Positions 7,242 to 15,983 of a stretch of 64,000 bases of DNA are shown here, in pieces. The position numbers and the translations under genes were made by a program. The first letter of the stretch is position 1, and every line of letters begins with the position of its first letter. The DNA comes from Streptomyces sp. PT12 (GTDB lineage Bacteria > Actinomycetota > Actinomycetes > Streptomycetales > Streptomycetaceae), in contig NZ_QEST01000186.1 of assembly GCF_003311645.1 (NCBI RefSeq), positions 1-64,000 of the forward strand, in the 5' to 3' direction. The notes under the pieces were generated by a model. It was not told where the DNA came from. It worked only from the letters and a program-made list of their open reading frames with translations, and did no database searches.

Positions 7242-10154
7242 TCAGCTGCAACCGCTCGTCGAGCCGCAGCCCTCGCAGAGGTAGCAGCTGCCCGCCCGGC
7301 GCATCTTGGTGCCGCAGGACAGGCACAGCGGGGCATCGGCGTTCAGGCCGAGCTGCATCTCGGCCAGCTCCGTCGAGCTGTGCGCTTCCCTGGGCGCCGG
7401 GGTCGCCGTCGCGGCGGACGCCGGCTCGGGGGCCGCGGCGGGCGGCGGGGTGGGCGGGGCGCTCTGGCGCGGCGCCGACTGGGAGAGCCCCTCGACGTCG
7501 AGCTCCTCGTCGGTGGGCTCGTACGAGCCCGTCTCCAGGTGGCGCTGCCGCTCGGCCGCCGTGTGGATCCCGAGCGCCGACCGCGTCTCGAACGGCAGGA
7601 AGTCGAGCGCCAGCCGCCGGAAGATGTAGTCCACGATGGACTGCGCCATCCGCACGTCCTGATCGTCCGTCATGCCCGCCGGTTCGAAGCGCATGTTGGT
7701 GAACTTCGAGACATAGGTCTCGAGCGGCACGCCGTACTGAAGGCCCACCGACACGGCGATCGAGAAGGCGTCCATCATGCCCGCCAGCGTCGAGCCCTGC
7801 TTGGACATCTTCAGGAAGACCTCGCCGAGGCCGTCGTCGGGGTAGGAGTTGGCCGTCATGTAGCCCTCGGCGCCGCCCACGGTGAACGACGTGGTGATGC
7901 CGGGGCGGCCCTTGGGCAGCCGCTTGCGCACCGGCCGGTACTCCACGATGCGCTCGGGCTCCGAGGCCGCGGCAGCGCCCTCGCCCGCGGTGCCGGCCGC
8001 GCCCTCGCCCGCCTTGTCCTGCTTCTTGGCGGAGAGCGGCTGGCCCACCTTGCTGTTCTCGACATAGACCGCGAGCGCCTTGATGCCGAGCTTCCAGCCC
8101 TGGAGGTAGATCTCGGCGACGTCGTCGACGGTCGAGGTGCTGGGCATGTTGACGGTCTTGGAGATCGCGCCGCTCAGGAACGGCTGCGCCGCCGCCATCA
8201 TCCTCACGTGGCCCATCGGCGCGATGGACCGGTCGCCCATGGCGCAGTCGAAGACCTCGTAGTGCTGCCGCTTCAGGCCGGGGGCGTCCACGACGTTCCC
8301 GTGCTCGGCGATGTGCGCCACGATCGCCTCGACCTGCTCGGGCTGGTACCCGAGCCGCTTGAGCGCCTTGGGCACGGTGTTGTTCACGATCTGCATCGAG
8401 CCGCCGCCGACCAGCTTCTTGAACTTCACCAGCGCCAGGTCGGGCTCGATGCCCGTGGTGTCGCAGTCCATCATCAGGCCGATGGTCCCGGTCGGGGCGA
8501 GAACGGATGCCTGGGCATTGCGGAAACCGTTCTTCTTGCCGAGGCGGACGACGTCCTGCCACGCCTCGGTGGCCGCCGCCCAGACCGGGGTGTCCAGGTC
8601 GTCCATCCGCTTGGCCGCGGCGTTGGCGTCCGCGTGCTGGCGCATCACTCGGTTGTGGGCGTCGGCGTTGCGGGCGTACCCGTCGTACGCGCCGACGACG
8701 GCCGCGAGCTCGGCGGAGCGCCGGTAGGACGTGCCGGTCATCAGCGAGGTGATCGCCCCGGCGAGCGCCCGGCCGCCGTCCGAGTCGTAGGCGTGCCCGG
8801 TGGCCATCAGGAGCGCTCCGAGGTTGGCGTAGCCGATGCCCAGCTGGCGGAAGGCCCGCGTCGTCTCGCCGATCTTCTCGGTCGGGAAGTCCGCGAAGGA
8901 GATGGAGATGTCCATGGCCGTGATGACCAGCTCGACGACCCTGGCGAAGCGCTCGGCGTCGAACGACTGGTTCCCGCGGTCGTCGTCGGTGAGGAACTTC
9001 ATCAGGTTCAACGAGGCGAGGTTGCACGAGGAGTTGTCCAGGTGCATGTACTCGCTGCAAGGGTTCGACGCGCTGATGCGGCCCGACTCGGGCGAGGTGT
9101 GCCAGTGGTTGATGACGTCGTCGTACTGGATGCCGGGGTCGGCGCAGGCGTGCGCGGCCTCGGCCATCTTGCGGAACAGCGCGGCGGCGTCGACCTCCTC
9201 GAGGATCTCGCCGGTCCTGCGCGCCCGCAGCCCGAACTTCTCACCGGCCTCGACGGCGCGCATGAACGCGTCGGTGACCCGCACGGAGTTGTTGGCGTTC
9301 TGGTACTGGACGGACGTGATGTCGTCCCCGCCCAGGTCCATGTCGAAGCCCGCGTCGCGCAGGGCGCGGATCTTCTCCTCCTCCTTGACCTTGGTCTCGA
9401 TGAACGCCTCGACATCGGGGTGGTCCACGTCGAGCACGACCATCTTGGCCGCGCGGCGAGTGGCGCCGCCCGACTTGATGGTGCCGGCTGAGGCATCGGC
9501 GCCGCGCATGAACGAGACGGGGCCGGAGGCGTTCCCGCCGGAGGAGAGCAGCTCCTTGGACGAGCGGATCCGCGAGAGGTTGAGCCCGGCACCCGAACCC
9601 CCCTTGAAGATCATGCCCTCCTCCTTGTACCAGTCGAGGATCGACTCCATCGAGTCGTCGACGGACAGGATGAAGCAGGCACTGACCTGCTGTGGCTGCT
9701 TGGTCCCCACGTTGAACCACACGGGGGAGTTGAAGCTGAAGACCTGGTGCAGCAGCGCGTGGGCCAGCTCGTGCTCGAAGACCTCGGCGTCCTCGGGCGA
9801 GGCGAAGTACCCGAAGCGTTCACCGGCGGCCCGATACGTCTTCACCACGCGGTCGATCAGCTGCTTGAGGCTGCTCTCGCGCTGCGGCGTGCCGACGGCG
9901 CCGCGGAAGTACTTGCTCGTGACGATGTTGACCGCGTTCACCGACCAGAAATCAGGGAATTCGACGCCCCGCTGCTCGAAGTTGATCGAGCCGTCCCGCC
10001 AGTTGGTCATGACGACGTCACGGCGCTCCCACACCACCGCGTCGTAGGGGTGCACGCCTGGGGTGGTGTGGATGCGCTCGATCCGCAGGCCCTTGCTCCC
10101 CTTGCCGTTCTTGGCGCGGGACCCTCGTGCCGGGCCGCTCGTCGTCTCAGTCAT
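7242..10154 (-). CDS. nrdJ: vitamin B12-dependent ribonucleoside-diphosphate reductase (class II)
   Basis: A 970-residue class II ribonucleotide reductase that makes deoxyribonucleotides with adenosylcobalamin and without oxygen. Visible landmarks are VSACFIL and NPCSEYMHLDNSSCNLASLN around the active-site cysteines, the PTGTIG nucleotide-site segment, and a C-terminal cysteine-rich tail (CLSCGTKM, SCYLCEGCGSTSGCS) of the kind that re-reduces the active site. A low-complexity Pro/Ala linker precedes the tail. ATG 10154 has GGGAGGCGG upstream. It follows nrdR by 137 bp on the same strand and should share its NrdR-controlled promoter. No cobalamin riboswitch was seen upstream. Confidence 0.97.
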   Translation of the reverse strand: MTETTSGPARGSRAKNGKGSKGLRIERIHTTPGVHPYDAVVWERRDVVMTNWRDGSINFEQRGVEFPDFWSVNAVNIVTSKYFRGAVGTPQRESSLKQLIDRVVKTYRAAGERFGYFASPEDAEVFEHELAHALLHQVFSFNSPVWFNVGTKQPQQVSACFILSVDDSMESILDWYKEEGMIFKGGSGAGLNLSRIRSSKELLSSGGNASGPVSFMRGADASAGTIKSGGATRRAAKMVVLDVDHPDVEAFIETKVKEEEKIRALRDAGFDMDLGGDDITSVQYQNANNSVRVTDAFMRAVEAGEKFGLRARRTGEILEEVDAAALFRKMAEAAHACADPGIQYDDVINHWHTSPESGRISASNPCSEYMHLDNSSCNLASLNLMKFLTDDDRGNQSFDAERFARVVELVITAMDISISFADFPTEKIGETTRAFRQLGIGYANLGALLMATGHAYDSDGGRALAGAITSLMTGTSYRRSAELAAVVGAYDGYARNADAHNRVMRQHADANAAAKRMDDLDTPVWAAATEAWQDVVRLGKKNGFRNAQASVLAPTGTIGLMMDCDTTGIEPDLALVKFKKLVGGGSMQIVNNTVPKALKRLGYQPEQVEAIVAHIAEHGNVVDAPGLKRQHYEVFDCAMGDRSIAPMGHVRMMAAAQPFLSGAISKTVNMPSTSTVDDVAEIYLQGWKLGIKALAVYVENSKVGQPLSAKKQDKAGEGAAGTAGEGAAAASEPERIVEYRPVRKRLPKGRPGITTSFTVGGAEGYMTANSYPDDGLGEVFLKMSKQGSTLAGMMDAFSIAVSVGLQYGVPLETYVSKFTNMRFEPAGMTDDQDVRMAQSIVDYIFRRLALDFLPFETRSALGIHTAAERQRHLETGSYEPTDEELDVEGLSQSAPRQSAPPTPPPAAAPEPASAATATPAPREAHSSTELAEMQLGLNADAPLCLSCGTKMRRAGSCYLCEGCGSTSGCS

Positions 10155-10291
10155 TCCGCCTCCCTGTACGGGCAACAGCGCCCTGATGCGGCCATGTGCG
10201 GCCGCGCGTTCTGTTCTGAATGACCGCAGCGCGACCATGCGCTCCGATCAGGTCTTCGTCGGCTCCGGGCCGTCGGGCCCGCCGATCCGGC

Positions 10292-10777
10292 TCAGCCGAC
10301 GACGGGTGGTCGCGCCTGCGCGGGCGCGTCGGGGGCGCCCTCGCGCAGCTCGGCGACGGCGGCCTCGAAGTCCTCCAGCGAGTCGAACGCCCGGTACACG
10401 GACGCGAAGCGGAGATAGGCCACCAGGTCGAGCTCGCGGAGCGGGCCGAGTATGGCGAGGCCGACGTCGTGGGTGGAGAGCTCGGCGCTTCCGGTCGCGC
10501 GCACGGCCTCCTCGACGCGCTGGCCGAGCTGGGCGAGCGCGTCCTCCGTCACGGGGCGGCCCTGGCACGCCTTGCGCACGCCGGCGATCACCTTGTCCCG
10601 GCTGAACGGCTCGGTGACGCCGCTGCGCTTGATCACCATGAGCGAGGCCGTCTCCACGGTGGTGAAGCGCCGGGAACAGCTCGGGCACTGGCGGCGACGG
10701 CGGATCATGGTGCCGTCGTCGGTGGCTCGCGTGTCAACGACACGGCTGTCGGGGTGGCGGCAGAAGGGGCAGTGCAT
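10292..10777 (-). CDS. nrdR: transcriptional repressor NrdR
   Basis: A 161-residue repressor of ribonucleotide reductase genes. The N-terminal zinc ribbon has cysteines at 3, 6, 31 and 34 (MHCPFC and CPSC), with the family motif [15 protein letters not shown]. An ATP-cone (about 46-136, [21 protein letters not shown]) senses ATP/dATP. The last 20 residues are a disordered Ala/Pro tail. ATG 10777 follows GGAGAAAGGGAGAG, a strong ribosome site. It heads the nrdR-nrdJ unit, and two NrdR boxes lie about 155-200 bp upstream, so the operon is autoregulated. It is divergent from lexA. Confidence 0.97.
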   Translation of the reverse strand: MHCPFCRHPDSRVVDTRATDDGTMIRRRRQCPSCSRRFTTVETASLMVIKRSGVTEPFSRDKVIAGVRKACQGRPVTEDALAQLGQRVEEAVRATGSAELSTHDVGLAILGPLRELDLVAYLRFASVYRAFDSLEDFEAAVAELREGAPDAPAQARPPVVG

Positions 10778-10931
10778 CGCGTCTCTCCCTTTCTCCGCGC
10801 GTGGCTGACCATGACGCAACGTGACGACACCCCGCCCTCGGGCGCGGTGGCACGGGCCCGGGGAACCGCCGGGGCGGATCCGTCGTGGCGGTGTCCAGCA
10901 TAGGCGATCCCGGGGGCCGATGAGGACCTTC

Positions 10932-10979
10932 GACCACAATTTGTGGGGAGCCACCAGGAAGGAGACCACTAGATCTGGG
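10932..10979 (-). promoter_or_regulatory. tandem NrdR boxes
   Basis: Two 16-bp sites, GACCACAATTTGTGGG (10932-10947) and GACCACTAGATCTGGG (10964-10979), share both ends. The first is a near-perfect palindrome. They are 32 bp apart, three helical turns, the spacing known for paired NrdR boxes. Their place upstream of nrdR-nrdJ fits dATP-dependent repression of this unit. Confidence 0.85.
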
Positions 10980-11177
10980 ATGGGCCCGGGATCCGCCCGG
11001 CAACGCCATCTGCGGGCGTGTCGCGGTGCGACAACCGGGGGCCCGGTGGGGAGGCGGGGCGTGCGCATGGCAGGCTATCGCACGGGCGGTGACGCTGCGC
11101 GGCCGGGTGCGGGCATAAAATCACGGCGTCATACACCCTGTTTCTTGATCCTGCAGGTCGATCCGGAATCTTTCACT

Positions 11178-11218
11178 CGAACGTGTGTTTGGCGCAACCT
11201 TTCGATAGCAACTACCGT
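11178..11218 (+). promoter_or_regulatory. SOS box and promoter of lexA
   Basis: CGAACGTGTGTTTG (11178-11191) is an actinobacterial LexA box (CGAAC-N4-GTTCG) with one mismatch. A -35-like TTGGCG (11189-11194) overlaps its right half, and TACCGT (11213-11218) follows after 18 bp as a -10. LexA bound here would block its own promoter. Confidence 0.75.
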
Positions 11219-11256
11219 TGTCTGACTAGGGAGAACCACCTGAGAAGGGGCGAACA

Positions 11257-12009
11257 TTGACCACCGCAGCAGACGACGCCATCACCGCCGCTGAGCGCCG
11301 CCAGGACCGGCTCGGTGCGCCGGGCGGAGCGACGCCCGGCCGCTCGCTGCCGGGGCGTCCACCGGGGATCCGGGCCGACAGCTCCGGGCTCACGGACCGC
11401 CAGCGGAGGGTCATCGAGGTCATCCGCGACTCCGTGCAGCGCCGGGGCTACCCCCCCTCCATGCGGGAGATCGGCCAGGCGGTCGGCCTGTCAAGCACCT
11501 CGTCGGTCGCCCATCAGCTGATGGCCCTAGAGCGCAAGGGCTTCCTCCGCCGCGACCCCCACCGGCCCCGGGCCTACGAGGTGCGCGGCGCCGAGACCCC
11601 CGCCCCCCAGGCCGCGGACACCGCGGGCAAGCCCGCCGCCTCCTATGTCCCGCTGCTCGGCCGCATCGCCGCCGGTGGCCCAATCCTGGCAGAGGAGTCC
11701 GTCGAGGACGTCTTCCCGCTGCCGCGTCAACTGGTGGGCGACGGCGAGCTGTTCGTCCTCAAGGTCGTCGGTGACTCGATGATCGAGGCCGCCATCTGCG
11801 ACGGCGACTGGGTGACCGTCCGCCGCCAGCCCGTCGCGGAGAACGGCGACATCGTCGCCGCCATGCTCGACGGCGAGGCCACCGTGAAGCGGTTCAAGCG
11901 GGAGGACGGCCAGATCTGGCTCCTCCCGCACAACGCCTCCTACCAGCCCATCCCCGGTGACGAGGCCACCATCCTCGGCAAGGTCGTCGCCGTGATGCGG
12001 CGCGTCTGA
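11257..12009 (+). CDS. lexA: SOS repressor LexA
   Basis: A 250-residue self-cleaving repressor of the DNA-damage regulon. The winged helix-turn-helix lies at about 45-110 ([32 protein letters not shown]). The cleavage site is Ala139-Gly140 in RIAAGGP. The catalytic Ser174 ([11 protein letters not shown]) and Lys211 (GEATVKRF) are present, so RecA-stimulated autolysis should work. The start is TTG 11257, preceded by GAGAAGGGG at normal distance. The first 40 residues are a poorly conserved extension, common in Streptomyces. An SOS box lies 66 bp upstream. The gene is divergent from nrdR. Confidence 0.97.
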   Translation: MTTAADDAITAAERRQDRLGAPGGATPGRSLPGRPPGIRADSSGLTDRQRRVIEVIRDSVQRRGYPPSMREIGQAVGLSSTSSVAHQLMALERKGFLRRDPHRPRAYEVRGAETPAPQAADTAGKPAASYVPLLGRIAAGGPILAEESVEDVFPLPRQLVGDGELFVLKVVGDSMIEAAICDGDWVTVRRQPVAENGDIVAAMLDGEATVKRFKREDGQIWLLPHNASYQPIPGDEATILGKVVAVMRRV

Positions 12010-12024
12010 CGCCGGACGCCGGGC

Positions 12025-12075
12025 CCCCACCAGCCCCGAGGCCCCACCAGCCCCGAGGCCCCGCCGACCCCGAGG
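12025..12075 (+). repeat. three 17-bp tandem repeats between lexA and the dinG-like gene
   Basis: Two perfect copies of CCCCACCAGCCCCGAGG (12025-12041, 12042-12058) and a third with three changes (12059-12075) fill the space between the convergent stops of lexA and the helicase gene. No hairpin is evident. The array looks like slippage; a role in transcription termination is possible but unsupported. Confidence 0.8.
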
Positions 12076-12077
12076 GA

Positions 12078-14075
12078 CTACGACGCGGCGGCAGACCGCG
12101 CTGCCGCGTCGATGGCAGCCAGGGAGCGGCGCACCTGGTTCCGGTCGGTGGTGTACCAGAAGTCCGGCATGGAGGCGCGAAGGAAGCTCCCATACCGAGC
12201 CTTCGCCAGCCTCGGGTCGAGCACCGCGACCACGCCGCGGTCCCCCGTCGCCCGCACCAGACGGCCCGCGCCCTGCGCCATCAGCAGCGCCGCGTGCGTT
12301 GCCGCCACCGCCATGAAGCCATTCCCCCCGGCCTCCTCCACCGCCTTCTGCCGCGCGCTGACCAGCGGATCGTCCGGCCTGGGGAAGGGCACGCGGTCCA
12401 TCACCACCAGCTGGCAATTCGGCCCGGGCACATCCACGCCCTGCCACAGCGACAGCGTGCCGAACAGACAGGTCCGCGCGTCCGCCGCGAAGGTGCGGAT
12501 CAGCTCGCCAAGCGTCTCCTCGCCCTGGAGCAGGATCGGCAGATCCAGCCGCCCCCGCAGCTCCTCCGCCGCCGCCTGCGCCCCGCGCATCGAGGAGAAC
12601 AACCCCAACGTCCGCCCGCCCGCCGCCTCCACCAGCTCGGCCAGCTCGTCCAGCATGTCGCCGCGGCTGCCCTCCCTGCCGGGCGTCGACAGGTGCTGCG
12701 CGACATAGAGGATGCCCTGCTTGCGGTAGTCGAAGGGCGAGCCGACGTCCAGGCCCTTCCACTCGGGCATCTCCTCGCCGTGCTGCCCCTCGGGGGCCAG
12801 GCCGAGCGAGGCGCCCACGCCGTTGAAGTCCCCGCCGAGCTTGAGCGTCGCCGAGGTCAGCACGACCGAGCGCTCAGCGAACAGCTTCTCCCGCAGCAAC
12901 CCCGAGACGGACAGCGGCGCGACCCGCAGCGACGCGCCGTACCGGTCGTGCCGCTCGAACCACACGACGTCGAACTCCGAGCCCTGCACGACCCGTTCGG
13001 CCACGTCCTGCACGGTCTCGATCGAGGCGAGCGCCTGCTTGCGCACCGCGTCCTCGTCGGAGACCGAGGCGTCCCGCGTGTTCCCCAGGGCGGTGAACGC
13101 GGCCCGCGCGGCGTCCCGCAGCGCCGCCAGCGCATACCCCAGGTCCTCGGGGATCTTCTCCAGGCGCCCCGGCAGCGCCAGCTCCATCAGCCGCTCGAAC
13201 GTCTCGGCCGCCGTCTGGAGCTGGTCCGCCGCCTTCTCGTCGATGATCTTCGCCGCGCGGCGGACCGCGCGGTTCACCGAGCCAGGGGACAGCTCCCCCG
13301 TGGCCACGCCGGTGACCCGCGAGACCAGCTCGTGCGCCTCGTCCACGATCAGCACCTCGTGCCCCGGCAGCACAGGGGCGCCCTCGATGGCGTCGATGGC
13401 GAGCAGCGCGTGGTTGGTGACGATGACCTCGGCGAGCTTCGCCCGCTCCCTGGCCGCCTCCGCGAAGCACTCGGCGCCGTATGCGCACCGCGTGGCGCCC
13501 AGGCACTCCCGCGACGAGACGGAGACCTGGGACCAGGCCCGGTCGGAGACGCCGGGCGTCAGATCGTCCCGGTCCCCGGTCTCCGTCTCGTCCGCCCACT
13601 CCCGCAGCCGCAGCAGGTCCTTGCCCAGGCGGCTGCTCGGCCCCCCGGCGGCCTGCGCCGCCTCGAACTGGTCGAACAGGCCCTCCTCGTCGTCCTGCGG
13701 GACGCCCTCATGGAGGCGGTGCAGACACACGTAGTTCGACCGGCCCTTGAGCGTCGCGAACTCGGGGCGGCGGCGCAGCAGCGGGTGCAGGGCCTCCACC
13801 GTGCGCGGCAAGTCCCGCTCGACGAGCTGCCGTTGCAGGGCGAGGGTGGCCGTCGCGACGACCACCCGGTCGCCGTGCGCAATGGCGGGCACCAGATAGC
13901 CGAGCGACTTCCCCGTGCCCGTCCCGGCCTGGATCAGCACATGGGTGCCGTCCTCGATGGCCCGGGCAACGGCCTCGGCCATGGCGACCTGACCGGGTCG
14001 CTCGCTGCCTCCCACGGCGGCGACGGCGGCGTGCAGCAGCTCGGTGAGGGTGGGGTTCCCGGATGTGGCAGTCAT
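12078..14075 (-). CDS. dinG: DinG/XPD-type iron-sulfur ATP-dependent DNA helicase
   Basis: A 665-residue superfamily 2 helicase of the XPD/DinG class, expected to unwind DNA 5'-3' at damaged or R-loop sites. It has Walker A AGTGTGKS (50-57), VDEAHEL (244-250), and four cysteines at 117, 191, 197 and 203 (YVCLHRL; ECLGATRCAYGAECF) that fit the 4Fe-4S domain. Late motifs are LTSATL, LGLFSSMRG, LWQGVDVPG and QGAGRLVR. It is convergent with lexA; DinG is a damage-induced protein in E. coli, but I see no LexA box directly upstream here. ATG 14075 is the first start before the Q-motif region. Confidence 0.9.
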   Translation of the reverse strand: MTATSGNPTLTELLHAAVAAVGGSERPGQVAMAEAVARAIEDGTHVLIQAGTGTGKSLGYLVPAIAHGDRVVVATATLALQRQLVERDLPRTVEALHPLLRRRPEFATLKGRSNYVCLHRLHEGVPQDDEEGLFDQFEAAQAAGGPSSRLGKDLLRLREWADETETGDRDDLTPGVSDRAWSQVSVSSRECLGATRCAYGAECFAEAARERAKLAEVIVTNHALLAIDAIEGAPVLPGHEVLIVDEAHELVSRVTGVATGELSPGSVNRAVRRAAKIIDEKAADQLQTAAETFERLMELALPGRLEKIPEDLGYALAALRDAARAAFTALGNTRDASVSDEDAVRKQALASIETVQDVAERVVQGSEFDVVWFERHDRYGASLRVAPLSVSGLLREKLFAERSVVLTSATLKLGGDFNGVGASLGLAPEGQHGEEMPEWKGLDVGSPFDYRKQGILYVAQHLSTPGREGSRGDMLDELAELVEAAGGRTLGLFSSMRGAQAAAEELRGRLDLPILLQGEETLGELIRTFAADARTCLFGTLSLWQGVDVPGPNCQLVVMDRVPFPRPDDPLVSARQKAVEEAGGNGFMAVAATHAALLMAQGAGRLVRATGDRGVVAVLDPRLAKARYGSFLRASMPDFWYTTDRNQVRRSLAAIDAAARSAAAS

Positions 14076-14158
14076 AGGCGAGCCACCCTAGTCGGCCGGT
14101 CGGACACTCGGCGACGCGTGGGAGGGCCGGGCGGCCGAGCCGGGGAGCGGGACCGGGG

Positions 14159-15904
14159 TCACGCGGCGTGCAGGGGGTTGGGAACGGTGCCGTGGACGGC
14201 CGCGTGCGGGCGCTGGGAGCGATCCCGGTAGCCGTCGAGATGCAGGCGGTTCCGGTTGAGGCACAGGCGCTCGATCCGCGGCGTGAGCAGGTCGAACGTC
14301 TCGAAGCGCGCCTTCAGTTCGGGGAAGCGCCGGTGGTACCGCAGGATCTCGGCCCTGACGAGCGACCAGAAGTCGGCCTCGGGCACGGACAGCTGCTCCT
14401 CGCACAGGGGAGCGAGGTAGCGGAAGACGCCGACGAACAGCCCGGAGTGGATGAACTGGGTGAGAAAGCCCGGGGGTTCGGTGAGCAGGACCTGCCGCAC
14501 CCGCGCCGGGATCTCGTCGAGCTCGGGCAGCGGCTCGGCGCTGAGATTGACGTCGTCGACGAAGTCCTTGACCGCCAGGCGCGCCGGGATGTCGCGTTCG
14601 TCGAAGACCACCAGGGCGTTCTCCCCGTGCGGCGAGAAGACCGTTCCATACCGGTAGAGGAAGTGCAGCAGGGGCGGCAGCAGCGCGGCGAAGAGGCGGC
14701 GCAGCCAGTCGTGCGGGGCCAGGCCCGAGCGGTGGACCAGCTCGGCGGTGAGGGAGCGCCCCGCCGGGTCGACGCCGAGCAGCGCGGCGAGGGTGCGGGC
14801 GCGTTCGCCCGGGTCGAGGAAGGGCCCGATGGGCTCGCGCCAGATGCAGCCGAGCAGCTCGCGGTACTGGTAGGGCACGGCGGGGAGCCGGTCGTAGAGG
14901 GGGTGCTCGACGGTCACCGAGGCGGTCTCGCCGAGCAGGATGACGCGGGTCTCGTCGGCGAGGAACGGGTCGGCCGCCCGCACGCCCTGCATCCACGCGG
15001 TGACCGCGGGGGCGGCGAGGGTGCGCTCGGTGGGGAGGCCGCGCCAGACAAGGGTGTTGAGGATGGACAGCGGGAGCTTCACGCTGCGCGCCTCGGGCCG
15101 CGACACATTGGTGAACGTGCGGATCGACTGCTGGGGCAGCCTCAGGTCGCCGTCCGTGGGGAGCGGGATGATCAGGTCGGCGGCGATCTGCGGGGCGAAG
15201 AGCGGGGCTATCGTCTCGTCCCACTGCCAGGGGTGGACCGGGAGCCACAGGTGGTCGGCGGGGTTCAGGCCACGGGCGGCGACCGTGGCGGCGAACGTGT
15301 CGCGGACCCGGGGCGTCAGCTCATCGGCGTAGAGCAGGTCGGGGGTGGCCAGCGCGGGTATGCCGCGGTAACGGGCCAGGTCGCGGTGGACGGCGAGCCA
15401 GGGGAGCCGTCGGGGGGCGCGCGCCTCGGGGGCCCACTGCGCGGCGTCGGCGGCGGAGAAGCCGAGGCGGCCCTTGTTGGCGACGAGCCAGGGGTGGCCG
15501 GTCTGGTGGCCCTCGAGCTCTGCGTGGCCGAGGTCGGCGAGCCCGGCCGCGTCCAGGGCGTCGTCAGCGAGCGCGACATCGGCGCTGAGCGTCGCGGTCA
15601 GCTCGCGGATGAGGTGGCCCGTGGTGTCGCCCGAGAGGGCGAGCAGCGTGTCATGGGCGCGGGCGATGAACTCCAGGGGGTCAGCGGTCGGGGTGATCGA
15701 CCGCGGGTCTATGCGCCAGTGGCCATAGGCGCCCCGCCTGGCCCTGAAGCGGTAGACCAGGTCGTCGGCGACGGGCAGGTGGTAGGCGTCGGGGGGCGAG
15801 CCGTCGGCTCTCGGGGTGATGACGCCCTCGTAGGCGAACTCGGCGAGCATCTTGGCCAGCAGCGCGCGGGAGGCGCGGTGCCACTGGGTCTCGGTGACGG
15901 CCAC
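14159..15904 (-). CDS. IucA/IucC-family siderophore synthetase (DesD-like)
   Basis: A 581-residue NRPS-independent siderophore synthetase that joins a carboxylate to an amine or hydroxamate through an acyl-adenylate. Family motifs seen are GHPWLVANKGRLGFS, LWLPVHPWQW, LPQQSIRTFTNVS, SVKLPLSILNTLVWRG, YGTVFSPHGENALVVF and KDFVDDVNLS. The overall form resembles type C enzymes such as DesD, so its substrate may be an N-hydroxy-N-acyl diamine. GTG 15904 is chosen for its GAAGGAG ribosome site. It is the last gene of a three-gene unit with the acyltransferase and a second synthetase; the product is unknown. Confidence 0.9.
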   Translation of the reverse strand: MAVTETQWHRASRALLAKMLAEFAYEGVITPRADGSPPDAYHLPVADDLVYRFRARRGAYGHWRIDPRSITPTADPLEFIARAHDTLLALSGDTTGHLIRELTATLSADVALADDALDAAGLADLGHAELEGHQTGHPWLVANKGRLGFSAADAAQWAPEARAPRRLPWLAVHRDLARYRGIPALATPDLLYADELTPRVRDTFAATVAARGLNPADHLWLPVHPWQWDETIAPLFAPQIAADLIIPLPTDGDLRLPQQSIRTFTNVSRPEARSVKLPLSILNTLVWRGLPTERTLAAPAVTAWMQGVRAADPFLADETRVILLGETASVTVEHPLYDRLPAVPYQYRELLGCIWREPIGPFLDPGERARTLAALLGVDPAGRSLTAELVHRSGLAPHDWLRRLFAALLPPLLHFLYRYGTVFSPHGENALVVFDERDIPARLAVKDFVDDVNLSAEPLPELDEIPARVRQVLLTEPPGFLTQFIHSGLFVGVFRYLAPLCEEQLSVPEADFWSLVRAEILRYHRRFPELKARFETFDLLTPRIERLCLNRNRLHLDGYRDRSQRPHAAVHGTVPNPLHAA

Positions 15905-15920
15905 GGGGTCTCCTTCGGTG

Positions 15921-15960
15921 GTGGTCGGTGTGGGTCGGTGTGGGTCGGTGTGGGTCGGCG
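15921..15960. repeat. 10-bp tandem repeats within the siderophore operon
   Basis: Unit TGGGTCGGTG occurs at 15931-15940 and 15941-15950, with a one-base variant at 15951-15960 and a two-base variant at 15921-15930. The array lies in the 79-bp gap just upstream of the ribosome site of the synthetase gene at 15904. It could affect mRNA structure or be simple slippage. Confidence 0.85.
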
Positions 15961-15983
15961 TGGCTGGGGTGCGTTTGTGTCGG

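Larger units (their letters stand above)
10778..11256. other. nrdR-lexA divergent control region
   Basis: A 479-bp region between two divergent regulatory genes. The nrdR side carries two NrdR boxes (10932-10979), and the lexA side carries an SOS box and promoter (11178-11218). Around 11115-11160 the DNA is A/T-richer (CATAAAATCACGG). I see no small gene in it. Confidence 0.6.

Noticed and set aside
6990-9491. Very long open frame on the plus strand opposite nrdJ
   Set aside because: It is the antisense image of a G/C-biased gene; it is rich in Arg, His and Gly, has no family features, and nrdJ on the other strand is certain.
10155-10291. Cobalamin riboswitch upstream of the B12-dependent reductase
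   Set aside because: No B12-box-like conserved core was seen; the enzyme uses B12, but control seems to be through NrdR boxes.
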